Positions 1-8,854 are shown, counted from the first letter of the stretch. The stretch: 64,000 bases of DNA from Acinetobacter sp. B51(2017) (GCF_003711395.1 NZ_PJRJ01000015.1:1-64000); one strand, 5' to 3'. Program-made: numbers and translations. Notes: generated by a model not told the origin, from the letters alone.

Positions 1-384
1 CAATTACTGACAAAAAATTTGCTCAAATAAACTTCGAGAAATTCTTACCAATTATCAATGAAAATATATTCGATTGATCAACCAGTAAAAATCCACACAA
101 GTTGTTCTTCATAATCTCTTAATGATTTTCTTACTTCTTCGTCAGAAGTAAGACGGTCAGCAAATCTCGTTCGCTACCGATGGATGAGCATTATAGATAA
201 AAATCCAACACTGGCAAGTAGTATTTTTAACAAATGCTAACCATATCAACAAAAATAAAAACAAATTATTGAATTTTATATAAAATTATTTTTAACAATT
301 TTACTAAAATTGATTCCAATTCGTTTTAATTTGCATATTTAATTGATTAAACAAGTAAAAAATAGTGCTTTTTTTCTCTGCAAA
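1..384. other. AT-rich left end, no convincing gene
   Basis: Very AT-rich DNA. On the plus strand one frame is open from the window edge to a TGA at 75-77 (about 24 codons) and could be the tail of a gene lying to the left. On the minus strand a 32-codon stretch between stops (78-173) reads protein-like (it contains DEEVRKSLRDYEEQL) but has no start and may be a gene scrap. A 9-bp inverted repeat sits at 130-152 without a T-run. Nothing else is recognisable. Confidence 0.4.
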
Positions 385-425
385 CAAAAAAACCAGTCAA
401 AGCTAAAATTACACTTGGACTGGTT
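385..425 (-). terminator. Rho-independent terminator of the copper receptor gene
   Basis: Inverted repeat AACCAGTC (391-398) / GACTGGTT (418-425). In the minus-strand transcript the hairpin is followed by a U-run (complement of 385-390). It lies 25 bases past the receptor stop codon. Confidence 0.75.
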
Positions 426-450
426 GCTATTATTTTACACTTTAGACTTT

Positions 451-2499
451 TTAAAACTTCATACTTAAGCGTGCCCAGTAATTACGTCCAATATTGTTAA
501 ACTGCTGATCGCCAGCAAAACCAATACCTGCATTACCCATCTTATTTAAATGCTCAGCATAAGTTTTATTTAAAACATTATCGACACCTAGCGCTAAATC
601 AACACCTTGAGTTACATGATAGGTGCCATTGAGTGACAAAGTGGCAAAGCCCTGACTTGGTTTTAGGTCATAACCGACAATATTGCCTTGAGCTAAACTA
701 ACCCGATCTTGTCCATCAACCACACGCCATAATAATCCTAAATTATAGTTTTCTTGACTATAGCGCAGATTTACGCGTGCCTCTAAAGGAGAGATTTGTG
801 GCAAAGGCGTATTATCACTGGTGTTTTCACCCCATGCATACATAGCACTCATATCTGCTGAAATCGTATCAGTAAATTGATATCCAATTCCGGCTTCTGC
901 CCCAGCAATGCTGGCATCAACATTACGACTATGCGCCTCTAAAGCACCTTGCATACCTGTAGCTTGATACGTCGTTAAAATATAGTCTTGTACTAAACCT
1001 GCATAAGCCGATATCCAAGAATTCCAAGCACCTTGGTGATGTTGATAGCCTAGATCAAGCTGCAAGGTTTTTTCGGTATCTAGATGATTAAAGCTATTGC
1101 TATGCCCATTGGCTGATTTAGGGCTAAACAGTTCCCAATAATCAGGCATACGTTCCACATAGCCCACGCCAATATAGGTTTTGCCATCTTCATGTTCAGG
1201 ATGAATATTTTCCAAACGAATAAAAGCACTTGGCAAAGTTTGATCGAGATTACGATTCACTCCTACAGGAGTTTCGCTACGCTTGTCCTCTACATTTACT
1301 TGGTCAACACGCGCACCTGTCACTATACGGTTATCATCACCTAAGTCATAAGTTAATTCAGCAAATGCACCATAAGATTGGAACTGCATATCAGTTTGGC
1401 GCGTCAGATCTTTATAACTATCGTGCATACCTTTACGGATACTATGCTCATTGTTTTGCGTATCTATACCGCTAATAAGTTGAACCTTATCCCATTCATT
1501 GGTCATTGCCACACGGGCATTTAAGGTTTTACGTGCCACATTAGTCGCCATAGGCATTTTCATGCCACCCGCTGGATTAAACTCACGTAAGCTAAAGTTA
1601 TCCATCACATGATCATTAAAGTTGTAATTCACTTGAGCTTCGAGCTTTTTTACATGATCAGTTAAGTGTTTCTTTTCAGCACGTAAACCTAAGCTTTCGC
1701 GCGCAAATTTAGATCCATCCATGGCACGGCCTGCATACACCGCTTCACCATCCGCTTTACCCGCAGTCAGCTCCACCCAAGTATCTTGATTTGGTGTCCA
1801 ACCCAAAGCCAAATCTGCATTCCAACGCTGCCAATCTGAAGGCACAGTATTACCATCACCATCTTGATAACTATCTGCGACCGAACGATTGGTGTTTAGG
1901 CGGATATATTTTTGCTCATCTCCAACCGCAGCTTCGATATTATGGTCTAAACGCCCATAAGAGCCCATGACGATACTGGCTTGACCACGATAATTGTGAT
2001 CCTGTGAGAATTGCTCAGGACGTCTTTCAAAAATCACCGTCGCGGCCGAGCCTGTATTGGCATATTGTACGGTTTGCGGCCCTTTGATCACCGAAATTTG
2101 ATCATAGCTTTCGGGAGAAATATAAGAGCTCGGCGAATCCATACGACTTGGGCAAGCCCCCAAATTCTCTGTGCCATCGGTTAAAATTTTAATTCTCGAA
2201 CCAAACATACCACGGAAGGTGACATCGCCATTGGTCCCTGCACCACTATTCACGGCGCTAAACCCTACAATACTTTGTAAGTAATCTGCGCCATCGGCTG
2301 CTGGAATCGGTTGAATCGGCAATTTAGGATCAGCCCGCACAATTAAACCATTGGCATCATTGCCTTGTTGTGCCGTGGCAACAATCGGCGCTAACGATAG
2401 GGGCTGATTTTCTAAGTCTTCCACAGCAAAAATTGTGCTTGAATAGGCGATCGCGATCGCAGCGGCTAATGGCTGTAATAAAAATTGACTTGATGTCAT
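451..2499 (-). CDS. oprC: TonB-dependent copper receptor (OprC/NosA type)
   Basis: 682-aa outer-membrane receptor. A signal peptide is visible in the first ~25 residues (cleavage near IFA-VE). A plug domain follows (about 40-160, with DVTFRGMFGSRIKILTDGT), then a long beta-barrel ending in aromatic F (RLSMKF), as outer-membrane proteins do. Within the plug, Cys116 and Met120 form CPSRM. This matches the CxxxM copper-binding pair known from Pseudomonas OprC, which supports copper as substrate. The DUF2946 gene lies 70 bases upstream on the same strand, a pairing common around copper receptors. Energy would come from TonB-ExbBD, not encoded here. A strong terminator follows. The family is clear; the substrate is inferred from the motif. 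Confidence 0.85.
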   Translation of the reverse strand: MTSSQFLLQPLAAAIAIAYSSTIFAVEDLENQPLSLAPIVATAQQGNDANGLIVRADPKLPIQPIPAADGADYLQSIVGFSAVNSGAGTNGDVTFRGMFGSRIKILTDGTENLGACPSRMDSPSSYISPESYDQISVIKGPQTVQYANTGSAATVIFERRPEQFSQDHNYRGQASIVMGSYGRLDHNIEAAVGDEQKYIRLNTNRSVADSYQDGDGNTVPSDWQRWNADLALGWTPNQDTWVELTAGKADGEAVYAGRAMDGSKFARESLGLRAEKKHLTDHVKKLEAQVNYNFNDHVMDNFSLREFNPAGGMKMPMATNVARKTLNARVAMTNEWDKVQLISGIDTQNNEHSIRKGMHDSYKDLTRQTDMQFQSYGAFAELTYDLGDDNRIVTGARVDQVNVEDKRSETPVGVNRNLDQTLPSAFIRLENIHPEHEDGKTYIGVGYVERMPDYWELFSPKSANGHSNSFNHLDTEKTLQLDLGYQHHQGAWNSWISAYAGLVQDYILTTYQATGMQGALEAHSRNVDASIAGAEAGIGYQFTDTISADMSAMYAWGENTSDNTPLPQISPLEARVNLRYSQENYNLGLLWRVVDGQDRVSLAQGNIVGYDLKPSQGFATLSLNGTYHVTQGVDLALGVDNVLNKTYAEHLNKMGNAGIGFAGDQQFNNIGRNYWARLSMKF

Positions 2500-2569
2500 G
2501 ATAAACTCACTTAAAACATAAATACGACTGGGCTAGAGCCAGTAAAGACCCTAAAAAAACCTTCGAGAT

Positions 2570-2968
2570 TTATGCAAAAAGTGGTGGGGCTCGCCCTTGC
2601 GGCAATAAAAATAAACGTTGTAGAACAAACCAAACATAAGCTGCGCTATTTTGCCATGCAGCAAAACGCACCTGAATACGATCCAGCACTTCTTTGACGG
2701 ATAATTCAGGAGGCAAAACTAAGTTGCCATACACAGTACAATATTGGCATTGATGGTTGGCATCATGATGGTGATGCTCATGGTGCTGTTCTACAGCATG
2801 ATGATAACTATGTGTTTCTGCGCTTGGATTTAATAAAGCTTGAGCAATAGTTTCACAAACCGGCGCCACTTGATATTGTGCTGGCAGTAAAGGCTGTAAA
2901 AATACAGCGATCTGTAATAATACGGCTGCAAAAGAAAGCAGTAACCCACTGCGGCTATACAAAAACAA
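2570..2968 (-). CDS. DUF2946 family His-rich protein (putative copper-linked)
   Basis: About 132 residues: an N-terminal hydrophobic segment (roughly 8-30), a histidine-rich stretch (HHEHHHHD near 62-69), a CQYC motif, and a C-terminal end in GRAPP. This is the layout of DUF2946 proteins, which often sit beside copper receptors. The histidines and CxxC suggest metal binding at or outside the inner membrane; this is inference. The start is doubtful. The longest reading begins at a TTG inside the terminator of def and has no Shine-Dalgarno. An ATG at 2976-2974 lies in another frame, separated only by a T-run, so a one-base slip or sequencing error is possible. Translation may also begin further in. 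Confidence 0.65.
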   Translation of the reverse strand: MFLYSRSGLLLSFAAVLLQIAVFLQPLLPAQYQVAPVCETIAQALLNPSAETHSYHHAVEQHHEHHHHDANHQCQYCTVYGNLVLPPELSVKEVLDRIQVRFAAWQNSAAYVWFVLQRLFLLPQGRAPPLFA

Positions 2969-2994
2969 AAACCCATAGCTTAAGTATGGGTTTT
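2961..2994 (-). terminator. Terminator of def
   Basis: Ten-base-pair stem 2968-2977 / 2985-2994 (AAAACCCATA with TATGGGTTTT), followed on the minus strand by a T-rich run. It overlaps the apparent 5' end of the DUF2946 frame. Confidence 0.7.
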
Positions 2995-3031
2995 ATTATA
3001 ACAAAGTGACTACAAAAAGTAGCCTACTTTA

Positions 3032-3550
3032 TTAACGTTTTACTTTTTGACGTTGACGGACCACTTTTTCTACTTTTTCGCGTGCACGTTGACGCTTAAG
3101 CGGAGAAAGATAGTCAACAAAAAGTTTACCGTTTAAGTGATCCATTTCATGCTGAATACAAACTGCGAGAAGTTCGTCTGCTTCCATCTCAAATGCTTGA
3201 CCTTCAAGGTTAATTGCTTCGATCTTTACGCGTGACGGACGCTCAACTTTATCGTATATTTGAGGCACTGATAAACAGCCCTCTTCATACGGTTGGGTCT
3301 CTGTGGTCAGTGGAGTAATTTTTGGGTTAATGAACACCAAAGGTTGATCTTTGGTTTCAGATAAATCCATCACGATCAATTGGATATGATGATCAACTTG
3401 AGTGGCAGCCAAGCCAATGCCGGGGGCTGCATACATCGTTTCAAACATATCTGCAGCAAGCTGACGAATTTCATCAGTAACTTCTTCGACAGGTTTCGCA
3501 ATGGTACGAAGACGGGGATCCGGGAAACTTAAAATAGGTAACAAGGCCAT
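3032..3550 (-). CDS. def: Peptide deformylase
   Basis: 172 aa, full length for the family. It removes the N-formyl group from new proteins in the cytoplasm. All three signature motifs are present: GIGLAATQ (44-51), EGCLS (90-94, metal ligand Cys92) and HEMDH (134-138, with His134, Glu135 and His138). The start ATG has a good upstream GAGGA. It is divergent from the LysM gene; this def / LysM / dprA / tsaC neighbourhood is widely conserved in gamma-proteobacteria. Confidence 0.97.
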   Translation of the reverse strand: MALLPILSFPDPRLRTIAKPVEEVTDEIRQLAADMFETMYAAPGIGLAATQVDHHIQLIVMDLSETKDQPLVFINPKITPLTTETQPYEEGCLSVPQIYDKVERPSRVKIEAINLEGQAFEMEADELLAVCIQHEMDHLNGKLFVDYLSPLKRQRAREKVEKVVRQRQKVKR

Positions 3551-3671
3551 ACTGCGTCCTCAATTTCTGCCATTGAACTAAAAAACCCAATGAAGGAATG
3601 CTTCATCAGAAAATTGTGTGTAAGATCGTTATTATAACGCAACTACATACATAATTTTAGGAATTATGATA

Positions 3672-4826
3672 ATGAAAAAGGTTTTGACAGACACTGCTAT
3701 TTTTCGTGTCTTGGGGTTTAAGCAGCAATTATTAGCTGTTGCAATATGTACCAGTTTGGGGCTAGGTATGATCAGTGTGGCACAAGCTGCACCGGCACGT
3801 AACGTCAATCCACCTGCTTTAAAAGCCAATGCACCTAATGTGTATATTGTCAAAAAAGGCGATACGCTATGGGACATTTCAAAACGCTTTTTAAAAAATC
3901 CACTGCGCTGGCGCGAGATTTGGGCCAGTAATAAACATGTCAAAAATCCGCATTGGATTTTCCCTGGTGACCGCCTATTAATGTGTGATTACCAAGGACG
4001 ACCAATTTTAGGTAAAGATGAAGGCGATGGCTGTGAAGGCATTATTAATCGCTACTTAGGTCATCAAAACTTAAAACCACAAGTGCGTTTAGAGTCTATT
4101 AATAATGCCATTCCTGTGATTGCCTTAGATGACATTAAAAACTTCTTAGAACGTTCACATATTATTGCACCTGATGCTTTAGATGCGACACCTTATATTG
4201 TCGGTGCTGCCGATCAACGTGTGTTAGCGGCCAAAGGTCAAACTGTGTATGCGCGTGGCATGGGCTTAGAGTCTGGGCAAAATTATGCGATTTATCGTGA
4301 AGGCGAACCATATACAGCTGTTGATGCGAAAGGACGTAAATATCCAATTGCGCTTGAACTTACCCAAGTGGCTACTGCAATTGCCAGCAAAAACACTGGC
4401 GACATTACCACTTTAGAAATTAGCGATACTTATAACTACGAAGTCCGTCGTGGCGATCGCGTGTTACCAATTTATGATCCAATGTTGCCAACTTTGTTCT
4501 ATCCTGTAGAAGCAGAAAATGTAATACAAGATGGTCGAGTGATTCGTGTTCAAGGTTCAATTGGTACAGCGGCTCTAGGCAGCGTGGTGACTTTAGACCG
4601 TGGCAGTCAACACGGTGTACAAAGTGGTCATGTGTTTGCTATTTCACAACAAGGTGAAATTGTGACGGATCCAAAAACCAAAGAACGTATTCAATTACCA
4701 GGTCAACGTATTGGTCAAGTTATGGTATTTAAAACCTTTGATCAATTTAGCTATGGCTATGTACTCAGTAGTGAATTACCAATTAAGGTGGGTGCAAATT
4801 TAGTTGCCCCAGACAGTGATGACTAA
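3672..4826 (+). CDS. Secreted LysM peptidoglycan-binding protein
   Basis: 384 aa from the ATG at 3672, chosen because AGGA at 3659-3662 is 9 bases away; the ATG at 3666 is only 3 bases from it. An N-terminal signal peptide ends at AQA-AP. A single LysM domain follows (about 55-105, starting YIVKKGDTLWDIS), which binds glycan strands of peptidoglycan. The remaining ~280 residues are a conserved C-terminal region of unknown function, typical of the LysM protein encoded between def and dprA. It probably acts in the periplasm at the cell wall. dprA starts 18 bases downstream and is likely co-transcribed. Confidence 0.85.
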   Translation: MKKVLTDTAIFRVLGFKQQLLAVAICTSLGLGMISVAQAAPARNVNPPALKANAPNVYIVKKGDTLWDISKRFLKNPLRWREIWASNKHVKNPHWIFPGDRLLMCDYQGRPILGKDEGDGCEGIINRYLGHQNLKPQVRLESINNAIPVIALDDIKNFLERSHIIAPDALDATPYIVGAADQRVLAAKGQTVYARGMGLESGQNYAIYREGEPYTAVDAKGRKYPIALELTQVATAIASKNTGDITTLEISDTYNYEVRRGDRVLPIYDPMLPTLFYPVEAENVIQDGRVIRVQGSIGTAALGSVVTLDRGSQHGVQSGHVFAISQQGEIVTDPKTKERIQLPGQRIGQVMVFKTFDQFSYGYVLSSELPIKVGANLVAPDSDD

Positions 4827-4844
4827 TCTCATATGAGGTGAGGT

Positions 4845-6002
4845 ATGTTGCAGCAGCTCTCACAAAATCAAATTGATACCATCCGCATATGGTATTTGGT
4901 GCAACATTCCTTATCTAGTTTTTATAAACTTATTCACCATTATGGCTCAGCGGCAGCAGCTTTTCAGGCGCGGCATGACTGGGCCAAATTAAATTTGCAT
5001 GCCAGTCATTTAAAACGCGTTCAAGAATTCGAGCAATCTACAGCTCAAAGCACGTTTGAAGATATTCTCAAACTGATTCAGCAGCATAGTGACTTTGTGA
5101 TCTGTATAGATGATGCTGATTATCCACAACAACTGAATTACTATAGTGATAAACCACCGATTATATTTGGTCAAGGTGATGTCAGTATTCTGAATGCTGC
5201 GCAAATTGCTATAGTCGGAAGTCGTAAGCCTAGCCCGCAAGGCCGGCAAGTGGCTTATGATTTTGCTTATTATTTAAGTGAAAAAGGTTTTTATATCAAT
5301 AGTGGTTTGGCTTTAGGAATAGATGAAGCAGCACATCGAGGCGGCTTACAACATGGACGTAGCCTTGCGGTGATGGCGACTGGCTTAGATAGCACTTATC
5401 TTCAGCAACATTTACAGCTTCGACAACTGCTTGCCCAAAGTGGTGCAGTCATCACCGAGTTTCTACCTAAGACCCTGCCCTTGCAACATCATTTTCCACG
5501 GCGTAATCGGATTGTTAGTGGCTTAAGTTTAGGTGTGATTGTCGCTGAAGCGACTTTACAAAGTGGCTCACTGATTACCGCCAAAATTGCTGCTGAACAA
5601 GGCAAACATATTTTTGCTATTCCTGGGCATATTTATGATGCTTATCATCAAGGTTGTCATCTACTGATTCGTGAAGGGGCGACCCTTGTAGATCATCCTG
5701 AATAAGTCATCGAAGATTTAGCTTTAGCGACCACTTGGCAACATCAACAATACTCAAAAACCACATGCAAAGTTGGCTCTGCTCCCATGCAGCAACCTGA
5801 TGCAACGCGATCAAGCACGGTACCTGAGCACTTAGCAGCATTGTATGCCGCCTTAAATTGGCAAGGCCAAGACTTAGATCAGCTTTGTTTGCAATTAAAG
5901 TGCGATGCAGCCAGTTTAACGGGCCAATTAATGGAACTTGAATTACTTGGCTTAGTGATGCAGCAATCAGGTTTGTACTTACGTTGTGGTTCGATGCAAT
6001 AA
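4845..6002 (+). pseudogene. dprA: DNA-processing protein DprA, interrupted by in-frame TAA
   Basis: DprA binds incoming single-stranded DNA and loads RecA during natural transformation. Codons 1-286 encode the N-terminal region and the Rossmann-like core (AIVGSRKPS, NSGLALGIDEAAH, FPRRNRIVSGLS, and the SGSLITAK segment). Codon 287 (5703-5705) is TAA. The same frame then stays open to 6002 and encodes VIEDLALATTW followed by a winged-helix domain (VPEHLAALYAALNWQG to the end). The interruption is therefore a single nonsense codon, probably CAA or GAA to TAA, in a gene of about 384 codons. The 286-aa product keeps the DNA-binding core but loses the winged helix. Some DprA proteins lack that domain naturally, so residual activity is possible. 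The start has a strong GAGGTGAGG. Confidence 0.85.
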
Positions 6003-6048
6003 GGTTCACAATAGCCTTTCCATAAATCAATTTACGGGAAAGATGTAC

Positions 6049-6618
6049 ATGATTACTACCTCTGTTGCTGAAGCGGCACGCTGTCTCAAACAAGGACAAG
6101 TTTTAGCTTACCCTACAGAGGCTGTTTGGGGCTTGGGTTGCGATCCTTATAACGAATCTGCATTTTTAGAAATCTTAAACTTAAAACAACGCCCAATCGA
6201 AAAAGGGGTGATTTTACTGGCATCAAGTTTGCATCAGGTCGAAGCGTTGCTGGTCAATTTAGAACCCGCTATGCGCGAACAGGTGATTGCCTCATGGACG
6301 AATCGGACTGCCAGTGAACGTGCAACCACTTGGTTATTACCTGCGACAGATAAAATCCCCACTTGGATTAAAGGCAATCATCCGAAAGTCGCGGTGCGTG
6401 TCACTACCCACCCGCTGTGCGTGGCTTTATGTAATGCTTTTGATGGCTTTATTGTCTCAACCAGTGCCAATCCAGCTGGCTTAGAACCTGCTCGTTCCTT
6501 ACAAGATGCCACCCATTATTTTGCACAAAAATTAAATTATTTAAATGGTGATTTAGGCTTAAGCCGTGAGCCAAGTCGAATTTTAGATGCCGAAACAGGG
6601 ACAATTATTCGCGCCTAA
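6049..6618 (+). CDS. tsaC: Threonylcarbamoyl-AMP synthase (YrdC/Sua5 family)
   Basis: 189 aa, the normal length of the short TsaC form. It makes threonylcarbamoyl-AMP from threonine, bicarbonate and ATP for the t6A37 modification of tRNA. YrdC-domain hallmarks are AYPTEAVWGLGCDP near the N-terminus, the KQRPIEKG motif, and the late SANPAG. The frame is open further upstream, but the ATG at 6049 is preceded by ACGGGAAAG at good spacing, so I start there; the ATG at 6043 is the alternative. It follows dprA by 46 bases. Confidence 0.92.
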   Translation: MITTSVAEAARCLKQGQVLAYPTEAVWGLGCDPYNESAFLEILNLKQRPIEKGVILLASSLHQVEALLVNLEPAMREQVIASWTNRTASERATTWLLPATDKIPTWIKGNHPKVAVRVTTHPLCVALCNAFDGFIVSTSANPAGLEPARSLQDATHYFAQKLNYLNGDLGLSREPSRILDAETGTIIRA

Positions 6619-6635
6619 ATCCTTAAATTTTAGGC

Positions 6636-6669
6636 AAAAAAAAGCTCAGCCATATAGGGACGGCTGAGC
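6636..6669 (-). terminator. Strong terminator of the candidate small RNA
   Basis: Perfect 8-bp stem with a 10-nt loop, then eight T on the minus strand (complement of 6636-6643). The orientation fits a leftward transcript; on the plus strand (tsaC side) there is no T-run after the stem. Confidence 0.75.
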
Positions 6670-6756
6670 ATAAAAAGGATGTGTAAATCACATCCAGAGG
6701 GTCTGTCAATCTGGTGCAAAGTCTAGATCATTAGGATCTAGTGAAGTACTTGCGAT
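6636..6756 (-). ncRNA. Candidate structured small RNA
   Basis: A gene-free stretch carries successive hairpins on the minus strand: CTAGATC/GATCTAG (6723-6729 with 6735-6741), CCAGA/TCTGG, GGATGTG/CACATCC (6677-6683 with 6689-6695), and a terminal 8-bp stem GCTCAGCC/GGCTGAGC (6644-6651 with 6662-6669) followed by eight U. A promoter-like pair lies just upstream. The predicted transcript is about 120 nt. No coding potential or known RNA family is recognised, and it does not resemble 6S, tmRNA or SRP RNA. The call is inference from structure and promoter. Confidence 0.5.
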
Positions 6757-6762
6757 GGCGGT

Positions 6763-6791
6763 ATTATGTTCTAACTGTTTTTTTTAAACAA
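6763..6791 (-). promoter_or_regulatory. Putative sigma-70 promoter for the candidate small RNA
   Basis: On the minus strand TTGTTT (-35, 6791-6786), a 17-base spacer, and CATAAT (-10, 6768-6763), which would place the start near 6756. Confidence 0.45.
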
Positions 6792-6987
6792 ATATATTTT
6801 AAAACTCAATTAAGACATAAAATGTATTAGCTAATTATATTTTTACCAATTTGTTCAACGTATCTGACTATTTTTTATTTATTTTTAACATAATCATCAA
6901 TTTTTTACGTTTTTAAAACTATCGATTTTTTAGAAAAACTAAAATAAAAATATCTTTGAACTTACATCAAATGCTTATTTTTAAGCC

Positions 6988-7869
6988 TTAGACTCGACGC
7001 TGTGCCAATAAAACAGCTGCTAAAATCACGCTTCCCCCTATACTGTGATAGATCGTCCATGCTTCATTAAGCCAAAAATAAGCAATGATGGCGGTAAAAA
7101 TTGGCATCAAATTCATAAAAATGCTGGTGCTATTCGGACCCAGTTTTTTAATGGCTAACATCCAAAGCAAAGGTGCTAACAAGGATGGAAAAATTGCCGC
7201 ATACAGTACGCTAAATAAATTGTCGCTATTCAGACGATCTAAGCCTAGATAAGCAATTAAGGGTAAGTGATACAGCACTGCAAAACAAATTTGCATATAC
7301 AACATGGTCATCAAGCTTAAAGACAGTTGCCATTTCTTTAAAAACACCCCATAAAAAGCATAGAAAAACACGGCCAATAACATCACCATGTCACCGCTAT
7401 GCTGACCTATACTCAAGATGGCGGCAAAACTGCCTTGACCAATTACATATAACAACCCTAAAAACGACAAAATACTGCCAATAACCGCATAGCGATTGGG
7501 ACGCTGCTTTAAAATCAGTAACGATACAAAAATGGTAAAAATAGGAATAAAGGCATTAATTAAGCCCATATTGGTGGCACTGGTATAGTGCGCTGCACTA
7601 TAAGCCAAGCCTTGATAGAGCACCATGCCAAATGCACTTAATACCGCAATTTTGCTAAGTTCTGGACGAATCTGCTGACGTTGCTGATAGACTGTGCCCA
7701 GCATTATAGGGCTGAGTATTAGCCATGCTAAAAACCAACGATAAAAACTAATGCTCATAGGTTCAATAAATTCAGTCACATAACGAGTCACTACAATGTT
7801 AAATGACCAAATAAATACTGCGGCAATCGGTAAAAGTACCGCCCACCAAGCCATTCGGCTTTGTTCCAT
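6988..7869 (-). CDS. EamA/DMT family exporter
   Basis: 293-aa inner-membrane protein of the drug/metabolite transporter superfamily. About ten hydrophobic helices are arranged as two EamA repeats, and each half ends in the usual glycine-rich pattern (the last is LNEAWTIYHSIGGSVILA). The start at 7869 is chosen because AAGGA lies just upstream; a longer frame to 7914 has no such site. Substrates of this family (amino acids, metabolites) cannot be told from sequence. The decayed end of a paralogue lies directly upstream. Confidence 0.8.
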   Translation of the reverse strand: MEQSRMAWWAVLLPIAAVFIWSFNIVVTRYVTEFIEPMSISFYRWFLAWLILSPIMLGTVYQQRQQIRPELSKIAVLSAFGMVLYQGLAYSAAHYTSATNMGLINAFIPIFTIFVSLLILKQRPNRYAVIGSILSFLGLLYVIGQGSFAAILSIGQHSGDMVMLLAVFFYAFYGVFLKKWQLSLSLMTMLYMQICFAVLYHLPLIAYLGLDRLNSDNLFSVLYAAIFPSLLAPLLWMLAIKKLGPNSTSIFMNLMPIFTAIIAYFWLNEAWTIYHSIGGSVILAAVLLAQRRV

Positions 7870-7879
7870 GTATTTGTCC

Positions 7880-8002
7880 TTCATTTTTCTTTTGTGCCAA
7901 CATCGCGCCAGCAATGGTCATCATGGTACCTAATGTAGGCGCATACATCCACTGTTCAGCTAAATAAAGCTAAGCCAGCACAGCATCTAATATGAGGAAA
8001 GT
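7880..8002 (-). pseudogene. Remnant of the C-terminus of a second EamA transporter
   Basis: Reading the minus strand from about 8002 gives TFLILDAVLA, a TAG at 7972-7970, then LYLAEQWMYAPTLG and MMTIAGAMLAQKK. This lines up with the end of the neighbouring intact transporter (LNEAW..., ...LLAQRR): the same acidic residue, tryptophan, glycine spacing and AQ-basic ending. It has no start and a TAA precedes it. It is most simply the surviving tail of a tandem duplicate after deletion. Confidence 0.6.
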
Positions 8003-8111
8003 TTAACGTATTGTAATGGGCTTTTTTGAGATAGCTCTACAAGTTTCCTCTTGCTCAGCTAGCATTTTCTCGTTACAACATCAGTTGCTTTAAAACAAAT
8101 AAGGATAAGTC

Positions 8112-8657
8112 ATGACGACTTCTGTATACGATATTCCAGTAGTAACCATTAATGGTGCAGAAACTAGCTTAAATCAATATCAGGGTAAAGTTTTATTGAT
8201 TGTAAATGTGGCTTCAAAATGTGGTCTAACACCACAATATGAAGGTTTACAAAAGCTGTATGAGAATAAAAAAGCGGCTGGCTTAGAAATTTTAGGCTTT
8301 CCATCGAATGATTTCTTGGCACAAGAACCAGGCAGCGATACAGAAATTCAGCAATTTTGTAGCGTAAATTACCAAATTGATTTCCCCCTATTTAGCAAAA
8401 TCACCGTGGTAGGTGCAGATAAACATCCACTTTATCAAGCCTTGACCCAAGCGATTCCTGAGCGTATTGGTGAAGGCCCTTGGGTCAAAGATTTAACGGA
8501 TTATGGTTTAACACCAAATCAGCCACCTGAAGTGTTATGGAACTTTGAAAAATTCTTAGTCAATAAAAAAGGGCAAGTTGTTGCGCGTTTTGCACCAGAT
8601 ATTGCTGCAGATGATGCACGTATTATGGATGCTATTGAGGCTGAATTAGCAAAATAA
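8112..8657 (+). CDS. Glutathione peroxidase family (thiol peroxidase)
   Basis: 181-aa cytoplasmic enzyme that reduces hydrogen and organic peroxides. The Gpx catalytic set is visible: Cys37 in NVASKCGLT (a cysteine, not selenocysteine), Gln71 in the FPSNDFLAQEPG loop, and Trp143-Asn144 in WNFEKF. The usual FPCNQF motif is FPSNDF here, so the second loop cysteine is Ser. The physiological reductant may be thioredoxin rather than glutathione, as for many bacterial members. The start has AAGGATAAG upstream. A long perfect hairpin follows the gene. Confidence 0.93.
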   Translation: MTTSVYDIPVVTINGAETSLNQYQGKVLLIVNVASKCGLTPQYEGLQKLYENKKAAGLEILGFPSNDFLAQEPGSDTEIQQFCSVNYQIDFPLFSKITVVGADKHPLYQALTQAIPERIGEGPWVKDLTDYGLTPNQPPEVLWNFEKFLVNKKGQVVARFAPDIAADDARIMDAIEAELAK

Positions 8658-8662
8658 AAGCC

Positions 8663-8707
8663 AATAAGAATAAGTATCTGAGTCCAATTTAGATACTTAT
8701 TCTTATT
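8663..8707 (+). terminator. Terminator after glutathione peroxidase
   Basis: A perfect 17-bp inverted repeat (8663-8679 with 8691-8707) and 11-nt loop, AT-rich, immediately after the stop codon. Confidence 0.7.
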
Positions 8708-8854
8708 TAAAAACAATTAATTAAATATCTAACCTTAAAAATTATTCATAGTTTCTACTTAGTTTTTATACTTCTACAACATGCTATTCATTATTTTTTA
8801 AGCGATGAGGATTAATCTACAGCTATCCCAAGTAATGGTTGAATAGGTTATCTC

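Noticed and set aside
130-152. Nine-base-pair inverted repeat near the left end as a terminator
   Set aside because: No T-run follows on either strand.
3632-3943. Minus-strand open frame overlapping the LysM gene start
   Set aside because: It is a shadow of the LysM coding region, has no ribosome site and crosses the divergent promoter.
6636-6756. Known housekeeping RNA (6S, SRP RNA, tmRNA) at this site
   Set aside because: Neither size nor conserved core sequences match: there is no tRNA-like end, no SRP GGAA/GCAG core and no large 6S bubble.
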